Source of the DNA: Flavobacterium sp. UBA7680
GTDB lineage: Bacteria > Bacteroidota > Bacteroidia > Flavobacteriales > Flavobacteriaceae
Reading direction: 5' to 3'
Length of the DNA stretch: 64,000 nucleotides
NCBI RefSeq assembly: GCF_002482975.1
Contig: NZ_DLHA01000029.1
Span: forward strand, 147,948-211,947
The notes below the pieces were generated by a model that was not told where the DNA came from, ran no database searches, and was given only the letters and a program-made list of their open reading frames with translations. A program made the translations under genes and the position numbers. Of this stretch, positions 16,307 to 23,908 are shown piece by piece. Every line of letters starts with the position of its first letter. Position 1 is the first letter of the stretch.

Positions 16307-16716
16307 TTTTTAAATTCATTTAATTTGTTCCTTAGTCCGACATTTGAACTTACTGCTGAACGATCTGTGAATTGCACTTTTACTATTTCAATTTCTCCAA
16401 CAATATTAGAATTGAAATCGTTTAAATCTTCTGACGGAATCCAAAGTTCGTTATGGTTTTTATCGCCTACATTTTGAACTTCATATTTCTCCAAAAAAGA
16501 GGTTTTGACTTCAAAAGCGGTGACTATTGCAATAAAACCTGAAAATTCATCAACGGTATTCCATTCTAAAGCAATTTGTTCTGCATATTGTTGATTCGTT
16601 ACAGGATAAAAAATGGGCTGCCAATCTAATCTTGGTGGAAAGGCTTTGTACTCCAAATCTGCAATAAGCTCCATTTCTTTCAATCCAACCGGACGATATA
16701 ATCTTGTTGTTTCCAT
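16303..16716 (-). CDS. Conserved protein, ADP-ribosylation/crystallin J1-like
   Basis: This 137-residue protein starts METTRLYRPVGLKEMELIAD and continues AFPPRLDWQPIFYPVTN, FIAIVTAFEV and NELWIPSEDLNDFN. This pattern is often labelled ADP-ribosylation/crystallin J1 in genome annotations. It is far shorter than a true ADP-ribosylglycohydrolase and lacks its Asp clusters. The spaced LYR, FYP and ELW motifs resemble the layout of an ADP-ribosyltransferase fold, which is speculative. It starts 3 bases after the NADAR stop and overlaps the macro start by 4, so it is tightly bound to this operon. Function unknown. Confidence 0.65.
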   Translation of the reverse strand: METTRLYRPVGLKEMELIADLEYKAFPPRLDWQPIFYPVTNQQYAEQIALEWNTVDEFSGFIAIVTAFEVKTSFLEKYEVQNVGDKNHNELWIPSEDLNDFNSNIVGEIEIVKVQFTDRSAVSSNVGLRNKLNEFKK

Positions 16717-16719
16717 AAT

Positions 16720-17247
16720 TTATTTCAATTCATCCCTAACTTCCATCAAAGCAAAACCCAAAAGATTCAATCCCTGCCATTTTTCAGGATTTGAAGCATC
16801 TGTATGATCGCTCGCCATTCCGATTCCCCAAATGGGATCAACCGGACTTGCTTCAACTAAAACCCTGTCCTTTGTGTTTAATAAAAATGTTTTTAAATCT
16901 CGATTTTGACTGAATTTATGATAATTGCCTTGTTTTACAATTTCGTATCGGTTTTCTAACCAAAGTTTGTCATCATAATTTCTAACTTCTCTACCTAACT
17001 TTTTGGCTTCGGCTGGAGAATCAGCTGCTAGAATTTTTTCTAAGGTTTCTTCATCCTTAAATAACTCTGCTTTTTTTGCCATCATCCAGTGTTCTGCCGT
17101 TTTATAGGTCACTTTTTCAACTTTAAAAGAACTCAACCACCATTGACTGAAACAGGTTTTGGTAATTTTTCCGTCTTTATTAGCCTGATGTCCCCAGAAA
17201 AATAAAAACTTACTTTCTGGAGCTATATCTTGAATATTGTATTTCAT
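16720..17247 (-). CDS. NADAR-family (YbiA-like) N-glycosidase
   Basis: The 175-residue protein has the NADAR hallmarks: FFWGH near the start, CFSQWW, YKTAEHWMMAKKAELF, AKKLGREVRNYDDKLW, NRYEIVKQGNYHKF and WGIGMASDH. Related enzymes hydrolyse N-glycosidic bonds. E. coli YbiA acts on early riboflavin intermediates, and other NADAR proteins remove ADP-ribose from guanine in nucleic acids. Here the ADP-ribose role fits the neighbours better, which is inference. The ATG overlaps the Prs-like stop in an ATGA junction. Confidence 0.9.
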   Translation of the reverse strand: MKYNIQDIAPESKFLFFWGHQANKDGKITKTCFSQWWLSSFKVEKVTYKTAEHWMMAKKAELFKDEETLEKILAADSPAEAKKLGREVRNYDDKLWLENRYEIVKQGNYHKFSQNRDLKTFLLNTKDRVLVEASPVDPIWGIGMASDHTDASNPEKWQGLNLLGFALMEVRDELK

Positions 17248-18077
17248 ATTAATTGATCTAATTTGATTTGGAAAACTCTTTCATCATCAAAATCTTTGAA
17301 AGAATTTGTGGTAAAGATTTTGTCAAAGCAATCCAGAACTTCAAAACCTTTATTGAAAATTCCGTGGCTTACGGCTAAGTATAATTTTCCGGCATTTTTC
17401 TTTTTTAATTCTTCGGCAAGTCCAACAAAAGTTCCGCCGCCGTCACAAATGTCATCTACAATTAAACAATCAATTCCGTTTAAATCGTCTTCATAAACTT
17501 TAAAACCAGATAATTTTCCTGTTTTTACGTCACGGCTTTTGCTACATTCTACCACATCAATTCCGCCTAAAAATTCAGAAACTTTGTAGATTTTCTTTAA
17601 AGCGCCGCCATCTGGAGAAATTAATTTTACGTTTTCTCCAATAACTTTTAAGATCTGCTGAATAAAAGTATGATTCGGAATTACGATACAATTATTTACC
17701 AAGGCCGGAGTAACTTCAGAATGTGCATCAAAAACAAAAACTTTATTTAACTGAAGTCCGTTTATAATATCAGCATACACTTTTACAGATAAAGGTTCGC
17801 CGGGAATCATAACACGATCTTGTCTTGCAGCCGGGAAATACGGAATAAACAAATCGATGATTTTAACGTCCATTCTGCGTAAAGCATCAACCGTAATACA
17901 CAACAAACCTAAATCGTTGAAAGAATTTAATCTATGTGTAATTGTTATTTTTTGATTGCTATCAAAATCGGGATTAATTTTTATATGTGGTTCTCCTCCA
18001 GAGAATGTAAAACTTTGAAATTGGATTTCTTCCTGATTTTGGAAAGGAGCGAATTTTGGGTCGAGATTTAGTATCAT
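17244..18077 (-). CDS. Short ribose-phosphate pyrophosphokinase-like protein (Prs/Adps-like)
   Basis: The 277-residue protein has the Prs architecture but is about 40 residues shorter than housekeeping Prs (around 315). It keeps TVDALRRMDV, IPYFPAARQDRVMIPGEPLS (flexible ATP loop, residues 78-97), VFDAHSE, ISPDGG and the PRPP-type loop LIVDDICDGGGTF (residues 205-217). It should transfer pyrophosphate from ATP to a ribose-5-phosphate-like acceptor. With NAMPT downstream it may supply PRPP for NMN synthesis, or, as the phage NARP1 enzyme Adps, pyrophosphorylate ADP-ribose. It is the first gene below the operator-promoter region. Confidence 0.85.
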   Translation of the reverse strand: MILNLDPKFAPFQNQEEIQFQSFTFSGGEPHIKINPDFDSNQKITITHRLNSFNDLGLLCITVDALRRMDVKIIDLFIPYFPAARQDRVMIPGEPLSVKVYADIINGLQLNKVFVFDAHSEVTPALVNNCIVIPNHTFIQQILKVIGENVKLISPDGGALKKIYKVSEFLGGIDVVECSKSRDVKTGKLSGFKVYEDDLNGIDCLIVDDICDGGGTFVGLAEELKKKNAGKLYLAVSHGIFNKGFEVLDCFDKIFTTNSFKDFDDERVFQIKLDQLI

Positions 18078-18087
18078 AGTTTTTTAG

Positions 18088-18108
18088 TTTGCGTTAATTA
18101 TACGCAAA
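18088..18108. promoter_or_regulatory. NrtR-type operator, proximal palindrome
   Basis: This is a 21-bp palindrome with perfect 7-bp arms TTTGCGT and ACGCAAA and a 7-base AT centre. It overlaps the -7 box of the promoter that drives the Prs-like gene, the position expected for repression. Its centre lies 52 bp (five helical turns) from that of the distal palindrome. Confidence 0.75.
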
Positions 18109-18134
18109 TGTAGAATTTAATTTTAAATAAACAA
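18105..18134 (-). promoter_or_regulatory. Promoter of the NAD/ADP-ribose operon
   Basis: On the minus strand TTG (18132-18134), 19 bases, then TACATTTG (18105-18112) is an exact TTG-N19-TAnnTTTG Bacteroidota promoter. The -7 box ends 28 bases before the start codon of the Prs-like gene, and the promoter lies between two operator palindromes. Confidence 0.75.
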
Positions 18135-18139
18135 TTTAT

Positions 18140-18160
18140 TTTGTGTAAAAATTACGCAAA
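18140..18160. promoter_or_regulatory. NrtR-type operator, distal palindrome
   Basis: The 21-bp site has arms TTTGTGT and ACGCAAA (one mismatch) around an AT-rich centre. It overlaps the nrtR stop codon and lies just upstream of the -33 box. Being the twin of the site at 18088 makes it a likely cooperative repressor site. Confidence 0.7.
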
Positions 18161-18844
18161 CTTTATTTCGAAGTGAAAACCTTTTTGAGTTAACTCATTA
18201 TATTTCTGCTTATTAAACTTAAAAAGTTTAGCCGGACGGCCTGTTTTTATTGGTGAAAACTTTTCTGTTTCCTCTAAAATATCAAAGCTTAAGATTTTTT
18301 TTCTGAAGTTTCGTCGGTCAATTTCTTTTTCTAAAATAGTGCAGTAAAGATTTTCAAGATCAGAAAATAAGAATTCTTCGGGAAGTAAATCGAAGCCGAT
18401 TGGTTCGTAAGTAAGTTTAGATTTTAATCTTGAAATTGCTTTTTCGAGTATTAAATTATGATCAAAAGCCAAAGCCGGAATTCCATCTATTTTGCACCAT
18501 TGTACTCTTTCGGCATCGGTACTGGCTTTGATATCTAAGTTTGAAGCATCGACCAAAGCATAATAAGCAACTGAAATTACACGATTTCTGGAATCCCTAT
18601 AAATATCGTCTCCAAAGGTGAATAATTGTTCCATAAAAGTCAGCTGTACATTTGTTTCTTCGTGCAGTTCACGAATAACGGCATCGCTCAAAGATTCAGA
18701 ATTTTGAACCAAACCGCCTGGTAAAGCCCAATATTTTTCTGAAGTTCCAAATTGCTGTTCAATCAATAACACATATAAATCATTGTTTTTGTATCCAAAA
18801 ACAATCGCATCGACAGCAATTCTAATATTTTGTAAATTTTCCAT
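18152..18844 (-). CDS. nrtR: NUDIX-winged-helix transcriptional regulator (NrtR family)
   Basis: The 230-residue protein has an N-terminal NUDIX domain with an almost canonical Nudix box, GGLVQNSESLSDAVIRELHE then ETNV. The catalytic RE..EE core is intact. The C-terminal winged-helix domain has DRRNFRKKIL and RPAKLFKFNKQKYNELTQK. NrtR proteins bind ADP-ribose or related NAD metabolites and repress NAD genes. The operator pair directly downstream and the NAD operon below it support this. It has its own promoter, so it is expressed separately from the operon. Two paralogues sit by the polysaccharide locus. Confidence 0.88.
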   Translation of the reverse strand: MENLQNIRIAVDAIVFGYKNNDLYVLLIEQQFGTSEKYWALPGGLVQNSESLSDAVIRELHEETNVQLTFMEQLFTFGDDIYRDSRNRVISVAYYALVDASNLDIKASTDAERVQWCKIDGIPALAFDHNLILEKAISRLKSKLTYEPIGFDLLPEEFLFSDLENLYCTILEKEIDRRNFRKKILSFDILEETEKFSPIKTGRPAKLFKFNKQKYNELTQKGFHFEIKFA

Positions 18845-18863
18845 AATCCTAAATCATATCAAA

Positions 18864-18871
18864 CAAATATA
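18864..18871 (-). promoter_or_regulatory. -7 promoter element for nrtR
   Basis: On the minus strand this reads TATATTTG, about 20 bases before the nrtR ATG. No matching -33 at normal spacing and no copy of the TTTGCGT palindrome is seen here, so nrtR is not obviously autoregulated. Confidence 0.5.
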
Positions 18872-18965
18872 ACAAATGAGAGCCAATTTTATAATCTAAT
18901 GCACAAGCATAAATTATAAAATTGACTCTCAATATTTTTCTTTTACTTTTTCTCTTTAAGTTTTT

Positions 18966-19322
18966 CTAATTCACGGTAATATTTTTCTTTGGGCTGCTGG
19001 TACATTCAGAACTTCCTTCTTTCGTAGTAACATCTGCCTTTACTTCAAAGTTTCCGGCGGCCGCATAAGTATGTGAAATACTCATCCCTGTTCCTGTACT
19101 TCCGTCTCCAAAAGTCCATTTTACAGAACTTATTGTTTTTGTTCCGGCATATTCTATCGAATAATTAATTTTCTTTGAATCAGCTCCATCAACAGAATGC
19201 TTTAATTGAATTAAAATCGATTCTCCAAAACAATCTACGATTTCTTCATCATCATGTTTACTACAAGAAATACTCAAAAAAGCTATAATAACAACTGCAA
19301 AAATTCTTTTCATCTTTTTCAT
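18966..19322 (-). CDS. PKD-domain lipoprotein
   Basis: The 118-residue protein has a lipoprotein signal peptide (AFLSISC, Cys20). After a short linker comes one PKD/Ig-like domain with the typical VKWTFGDGSTGTG and ISHTYAAAGNFEVKAD. PKD domains mediate protein or carbohydrate contacts at cell surfaces. No enzyme domain is present. It is transcribed alone between nrtR and lysR. Cell-surface or periplasmic location is inferred from the lipobox, and the function is unknown. Confidence 0.75.
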   Translation of the reverse strand: MKKMKRIFAVVIIAFLSISCSKHDDEEIVDCFGESILIQLKHSVDGADSKKINYSIEYAGTKTISSVKWTFGDGSTGTGMSISHTYAAAGNFEVKADVTTKEGSSECTSSPKKNITVN

Positions 19323-19429
19323 AAGTTATTGATTTTAGGTTTGTTATATTCAAAAATAAATCTTTTTCCCACAGAAAAAACAAAAAGAGAGAATTTACTT
19401 TCTAAAGTATTGAATAATTACATTAGTTT

Positions 19430-20335
19430 TTACATTCTATTGCCATAAAACAATTTTAGCTCTTTTGAAATAATTTCGAAAAACGAATTCAAATTATTGT
19501 TTTTGGGAGTTAGCAAATACACAAATTCTTCCGGAACATGAAAACTGTTCCAAACTAACTGCAATTTATTTTGTTTGATGTAATCTCTTGCATTACAATT
19601 CCAGGTAACGGCTACTCCTTCGTTTTTAGATAAAAGTCTAAGCATTTCAGATTCAGAAGGAATAATATAATTAGGAACCATGGATGGTCTTTTTTTATTG
19701 AAAGCATGCAGCCAGAACATTTTTATATGCGGAATTCTCGCATCATGACTGTACCATTTTTGTGCATTCAGCCATTGTTCTATTTCTGTAAAATTATCGG
19801 CTTTTAATCTTTGGCGGAATTCTGTTATGTCTAAACTTGTTGGCGCAACCATAATCAGTTTAATTTTTCCAACAATTTCATAAGTTGTATCAAACGTATC
19901 AAACCTTTTTGTGGTAATAGCAAAATCAAGTTTTTTCGAATTAACTAATTCAAAAAGTTCGTCGTTTTCTGCAAAAGTAAAATCGATTAAATCAAACTTA
20001 GCAATCAAAAGATTACCAATACAATCAAAAAGATTTTTTGAAACTCCAACAGAAATTAATCGGTTGGCGTCTTCTGCTTTAGCTCTAAAACCTGTTTCAA
20101 CACTTTCGAGTCTGTCAAGTGCGTCTATAATTAAATTATTCAGTAACTTAGCGTATTCGGTTGGCTCAACTCCTTTTGATTTCCGATTAAACAATTTATT
20201 CCCCACATGAGCCTCGAGCATAGAAATCTGCTGACTTACTGCAGGCTGGCTCATAAATAATTCCTTTGCGGCAACTGAAAAATTGCCGTTTTTGTAAACT
20301 GCTTTAAAAGTTCTGTACCATTCTAGATTAACCAT
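19430..20335 (-). CDS. LysR-family transcriptional regulator
   Basis: The 301-residue protein has the LysR N-terminal winged HTH: WYRTFKAVYKNGNFSVAAKE, LFMSQPAVSQQISMLEAHVG. It is followed by a substrate-binding domain of LysR length. It is divergent from the DJ-1/PfpI gene at 20422, with 86 bases between. In that gap lies a 15-bp CTAT-N7-ATAG dyad (a T-N11-A LysR box) over the lysR -7 element. It probably regulates its divergent neighbour and itself; the effector is unknown. Confidence 0.9.
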   Translation of the reverse strand: MVNLEWYRTFKAVYKNGNFSVAAKELFMSQPAVSQQISMLEAHVGNKLFNRKSKGVEPTEYAKLLNNLIIDALDRLESVETGFRAKAEDANRLISVGVSKNLFDCIGNLLIAKFDLIDFTFAENDELFELVNSKKLDFAITTKRFDTFDTTYEIVGKIKLIMVAPTSLDITEFRQRLKADNFTEIEQWLNAQKWYSHDARIPHIKMFWLHAFNKKRPSMVPNYIIPSESEMLRLLSKNEGVAVTWNCNARDYIKQNKLQLVWNSFHVPEEFVYLLTPKNNNLNSFFEIISKELKLFYGNRM

Positions 20336-20348
20336 GATATAAATTTGT

Positions 20349-20363
20349 CTATAGCAAACATAG
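20349..20363. promoter_or_regulatory. LysR box and lysR -7 element
   Basis: CTAT-N7-ATAG dyad, matching T-N11-A. It overlaps the minus-strand TATGTTTG at 20355-20362, the presumed lysR -7 element, in line with autoregulation. Confidence 0.5.
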
Positions 20364-20396
20364 TTTATTTTATTTTTACTGATATCACTTTCCGCG

Positions 20397-20404
20397 TAAA
20401 TTTG
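20397..20404 (+). promoter_or_regulatory. -7 promoter element for the DJ-1/PfpI gene
   Basis: TAAATTTG matches TAnnTTTG, 17 bases before the ATG at 20422. It lies 34 bases beyond the LysR box. Confidence 0.55.
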
Positions 20405-20421
20405 TTAAAAATTTTAATCAC

Positions 20422-21183
20422 ATGAAAAAAATAGCACTACTCGCAATAATTGCATTTGCCACTGCAGGTGTTTCTGCTGTCGCACAAAAATCAAATAAAA
20501 AAGGGATGAAAAAAGTATTATTTGTTGTTACCAGCAACGATAAGCTGGGCAATACAGGAGAAAAGACAGGATTTTGGTCTGAAGAATTTGCTGCTCCTTA
20601 TTATGAATTATTAGATAAGGGAATTGAAATTACAATTGCTTCTCCGCTTGGAGGACAACCGCCAATTGATCCAAAAAGTGCAGATCCATCATCAGCAACT
20701 GAAGACACAAAACGTTTTGACGCTGATAAAGGTTTACAGGAAAAATTAAAAAACACGCTGAAGCTATCAACTGTTAATCAAAAAGATTACGACGCCGTTT
20801 TTTATCCTGGTGGACACGGCCCGCTTTGGGATTTAGTTCAAGATAAAAGTTCTATCGCTTTAATCGAAGATTTTTATACTCATAAAAAACCTGTAGCTTT
20901 TGTATGTCACGCTCCGGCTGTTTTAAAAAATGTAAAAGTAAAAGGTGAATATTTAGTAAAAGGTAAAAAAGTTACCGGATTTACAAATGCCGAAGAAGAA
21001 GCGGTTGGATTAACTAAAGTTGTTCCATTTTTATTAGAAGATGCTTTGGCATCAAACGGAGCGATTTTTTCTAAAGGCGCAAACTGGCAGCCGTATGCTG
21101 TTGAAGATGGTCTTTTAATTACAGGCCAAAACCCGGCATCATCTAAATTAGTAGCTGGAAAATTATTAGAAAAATTGAAATAA
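20422..21183 (+). CDS. Exported DJ-1/PfpI-family protein (class I glutamine amidotransferase-like)
   Basis: The 253-residue protein has a signal peptide (AIIAFATAGVSAVAQ). A DJ-1/PfpI domain of the Hsp31-like type then carries the nucleophile elbow AFVCHAPAVL (Cys near residue 172), VFYPGGHGPLWD and a Glu on the SPLGGQPPIDPKS side. Known members act as glyoxalases, chaperones or proteases. The signal peptide is unusual for the family and places it in the periplasm. It is divergent from lysR and likely its target, and is followed by a repeat. Confidence 0.85.
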   Translation: MKKIALLAIIAFATAGVSAVAQKSNKKGMKKVLFVVTSNDKLGNTGEKTGFWSEEFAAPYYELLDKGIEITIASPLGGQPPIDPKSADPSSATEDTKRFDADKGLQEKLKNTLKLSTVNQKDYDAVFYPGGHGPLWDLVQDKSSIALIEDFYTHKKPVAFVCHAPAVLKNVKVKGEYLVKGKKVTGFTNAEEEAVGLTKVVPFLLEDALASNGAIFSKGANWQPYAVEDGLLITGQNPASSKLVAGKLLEKLK

Positions 21184-21184
21184 A

Positions 21185-21322
21185 GATGCTAAGATTCTAA
21201 GTTGCTAAGGTTCTAAGATTTTAGCAACTTGGTGATTAGTAAATAATAATTGAGATGCTAGGCTACTAGAATATTAAGTTTTGAGAAAAAACTTAGAATC
21301 TTAGAACCTTAGCATCTTAGAA
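21185..21322. repeat. Intergenic repeat (CTAAGATTCTAAG family)
   Basis: A direct and inverted array of GATGCTAAGATTCTAAG-type words is followed by the complementary CTTAGAATCTTAGAACC. Related words occur at 57731-57760. No gene is seen in the stretch. Confidence 0.6.
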
Positions 21323-21336
21323 ACTCAAAAAAAATC

Positions 21337-22494
21337 ATGCTAAACTTTGAATTATACAATCCGACAAATTTGATTTTCGGAAAAGGACAAATTGAAAAAC
21401 TTTCAACTTTAGTTCCAAAAGATGCTAAAATCCTTTTGGCTTATGGTGGTGGAAGTATTTTTAAAAATGGTGTTTACGATCAGGTAATCGCAAACTTAAA
21501 AGGTTTTGAAATCGTAGAATTTGGAGGAATTGAGCCAAATCCGCATTTTGAAACTTTAATGAAAGCTGTTGAAGTTATCAAAGCAGAAAAAATTAATTTC
21601 ATTCTTGCTGTGGGCGGAGGATCTGTAATTGATGGTGTGAAATTTATTTCGGCAGCCGTTAATTTTGAAGGAAATCCAATTGATATTTTACAAAAACGAA
21701 TTCTGATTAAAGAAAACGCTGTACCATTCGGAACTGTTTTAACGCTTCCTGCAACGGGAAGTGAAATGAATTCAGGTTCTGTGGTTACAATTGAAGCTAC
21801 ACAGGAAAAACTGGCTTTTGGTGGAAGCGCTTTATTCCCAAAATTTTCTATTTGCGATCCTACTGTAATTGAATCTTTACCTAAAAGACAAATCCAAAAT
21901 GGTGTTGTCGATGCTTTTACACACGTAATGGAGCAATATTTAACGTATCCGCACGAAGGTTTTCTACAAGACAGAATTGCAGAAGGAATTTTGCAGACTT
22001 TAATTGAAGTTGGTCCAAAAGTGGTTGAAAATCCAAATGATTATGCTTTAGCTTCAAACTTTATGTGGAGTTGTACAATGGCATTAAACGGATTAATTCA
22101 AAAAGGTGTTCCAAGTGATTGGGCAACACATATGATTGGTCACGAATTAACGGCTCTTTACGGAATTGACCATGCGAGAACTTTGGCAATTATCGGCCCA
22201 AGTTTATACAACGTAATGTTTGAAACTAAAAAAGGAAAATTAGCGCAATACGGAAGACGTATTTTCAACCTTTCTGGTTCTGATGACGAAGTGGCAAAAG
22301 AAGCTATCAATAAAACAGTTGAGTTTTTCCATACAATGGGAATGGACACAAAACTTTCTCAATACACAGATGATTATACCAAAACGGCAGATTTTATCGT
22401 AAATCGTTTCGACGAAAGAGGCTGGAAAGGTTTAGGCGAAAATCAATTGGTAACTTTAGATAAAGTGAAGTCTATTGTGGAGCTTAGTTATTAA
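21337..22494 (+). CDS. Iron-containing alcohol dehydrogenase (YqhD/BdhA-like)
   Basis: The 385-residue group III dehydrogenase has the nucleotide-binding AVGGGSVIDGVKFISAA near residue 95. The metal ligands are in DAFTHVMEQYL (Asp and His) and in HMIGHELTALYGIDHA (two His), as in YqhD/BdhA. It reduces aldehydes to alcohols, usually with NADPH, in the cytoplasm. Length and start match the family (MLNFELYNPTNLIFGKG). It follows the DJ-1 gene after a repeat, so whether the LysR regulator also controls it is open. Confidence 0.92.
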   Translation: MLNFELYNPTNLIFGKGQIEKLSTLVPKDAKILLAYGGGSIFKNGVYDQVIANLKGFEIVEFGGIEPNPHFETLMKAVEVIKAEKINFILAVGGGSVIDGVKFISAAVNFEGNPIDILQKRILIKENAVPFGTVLTLPATGSEMNSGSVVTIEATQEKLAFGGSALFPKFSICDPTVIESLPKRQIQNGVVDAFTHVMEQYLTYPHEGFLQDRIAEGILQTLIEVGPKVVENPNDYALASNFMWSCTMALNGLIQKGVPSDWATHMIGHELTALYGIDHARTLAIIGPSLYNVMFETKKGKLAQYGRRIFNLSGSDDEVAKEAINKTVEFFHTMGMDTKLSQYTDDYTKTADFIVNRFDERGWKGLGENQLVTLDKVKSIVELSY

Positions 22495-22510
22495 ATAAAT
22501 TCCAAAATTT

Positions 22511-22561
22511 AAAAATTCCAAATTCCAATTACATCTAAGATCATTGGAATTTGGAATTTTT
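22511..22561. terminator. Hairpin after the alcohol dehydrogenase gene
   Basis: AAAAATTCCAAATTCCAAT pairs perfectly with ATTGGAATTTGGAATTTTT. The same stem type occurs after thiL at 58876. It is the first of two hairpins in the 362-base gap before gpsA. Confidence 0.65.
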
Positions 22562-22584
22562 AAATTGGAATTTCTACTAAAACT

Positions 22585-22622
22585 AAAAAAGGCGTTCTTA
22601 ACAAGTTTAGGAACGCCTTTTC
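22585..22622 (+). terminator. Rho-independent terminator
   Basis: AAAAAAGGCGTTC pairs with GAACGCCTTTT around a loop of about 13 bases. The rest of the gap to 22800 is AT-rich with no gene seen. Confidence 0.75.
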
Positions 22623-22806
22623 AAAATACTAAAACAAAACTAACTAACTCAATTCTTGATAAATTCATTAAATTCTAATTTACAATTAGTTACAACGCAC
22701 GTTTTTATTCTTTATTGTATACTTGTTAAAAATATTTTTTATTTTATCCAAACATGCTGAAAACCATTGAAATTAAAGACATTCATCAAATTTCTTAAAT
22801 CAGATT

Positions 22807-22838
22807 TTGTATTATTACTACATTATTAAGTACTTTTG
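22807..22838 (+). promoter_or_regulatory. Promoter of gpsA
   Basis: TTG (22807-22809), 21 bases, then TACTTTTG (22831-22838): a full Bacteroidota promoter ending 18 bases before the ATG. Confidence 0.65.
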
Positions 22839-22856
22839 TTTTAAATTATTAAAATA

Positions 22857-23852
22857 ATGAGCGGAAAATTAAAATTTGCAGTAATTGGAGGAGGAAGCTG
22901 GGCAACGGCAATTACAAAGATGTTATGTGTGAATCTTTCAGAAATTGCCTGGTACATGCGTAATGAATCTGCAATCGAACATATCCAAAAATACAAACAC
23001 AATCCAAACTATTTAAGTTCAGTTGAATTTGACACCAGCAAACTTAAATTAACAAGCAATATAAACGAAGCAATTGAATTTGCTGATTATATCATTTTTG
23101 CGATTCCATCTGCTTTCTTGGATGCCGAATTAAAAAACATGACGGTTTCATTAGCTGATAAAATCATTTTTTCGGCCATTAAAGGAATTGTTCCTGAAAC
23201 AAGTTTAATCGTTGGTGAACACTTTCACATTCAATACGATATTCCATATTATAATATTGGTGTTATTACTGGTCCTTGCCACGCTGAGGAAGTTGCTCTT
23301 GAAAGACTTTCGTACTTAACAATTGCCTGCGGAGATCCTGAAAAAGCGCGTACGGTTGCAAAATCGCTTTCAGGAAATTACATTAAAGCTAAAATTTCTG
23401 ATGATATTATTGGTACCGAATATGCTGCAATGCTTAAAAACATTTACGCCATTGCTGCCGGAATTGCTCACGGTTTAGGTTATGGAGATAATTTCCAATC
23501 GGTTATGATGAGTAACGGAATTCGCGAAATGAAAAAATTCATCCGTAAAGTACATAAAATGAAACGTAACATTAATGATTCTGCTTATTTAGGAGATTTA
23601 TTAGTTACAGGATATTCTGTTTTCTCCAGAAACAGAATGTTCGGAAATATGATTGGAAAAGGATATACAGTAAAAAGTGCCATGATGGAAATGAGCATGG
23701 TTGCCGAAGGTTATTACGCAGCAAAAAGTGCTTATAAACTAAATCAGGGTTACGGAGCAAAAACACCTATTATAGACGCTGTTTATGCTGTTTTATATGA
23801 TGGAAAAGATGCGAAGTCTGTATTTAAGAAATTGACGGAGTCTTTGGATTAG
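22857..23852 (+). CDS. gpsA: NAD(P)-dependent glycerol-3-phosphate dehydrogenase
   Basis: The 331-residue cytoplasmic enzyme reduces dihydroxyacetone phosphate to sn-glycerol-3-phosphate for phospholipid synthesis. The N-terminal Rossmann loop VIGGGSWATAI is present. So are the family blocks FAIPSAFLDAEL, SAIKGIVPET, GPCHAEEVA and the substrate-binding AAMLKNIYAIAAGIAHGLGYGDN (Lys near 195). The length is typical. It has its own promoter and a strong terminator downstream. Confidence 0.96.
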   Translation: MSGKLKFAVIGGGSWATAITKMLCVNLSEIAWYMRNESAIEHIQKYKHNPNYLSSVEFDTSKLKLTSNINEAIEFADYIIFAIPSAFLDAELKNMTVSLADKIIFSAIKGIVPETSLIVGEHFHIQYDIPYYNIGVITGPCHAEEVALERLSYLTIACGDPEKARTVAKSLSGNYIKAKISDDIIGTEYAAMLKNIYAIAAGIAHGLGYGDNFQSVMMSNGIREMKKFIRKVHKMKRNINDSAYLGDLLVTGYSVFSRNRMFGNMIGKGYTVKSAMMEMSMVAEGYYAAKSAYKLNQGYGAKTPIIDAVYAVLYDGKDAKSVFKKLTESLD

Positions 23853-23908
23853 TTTTTTTGAAGAATATAGAATAAAGAGTATAGAAAATAGACCTATACT
23901 TTGAGAAT

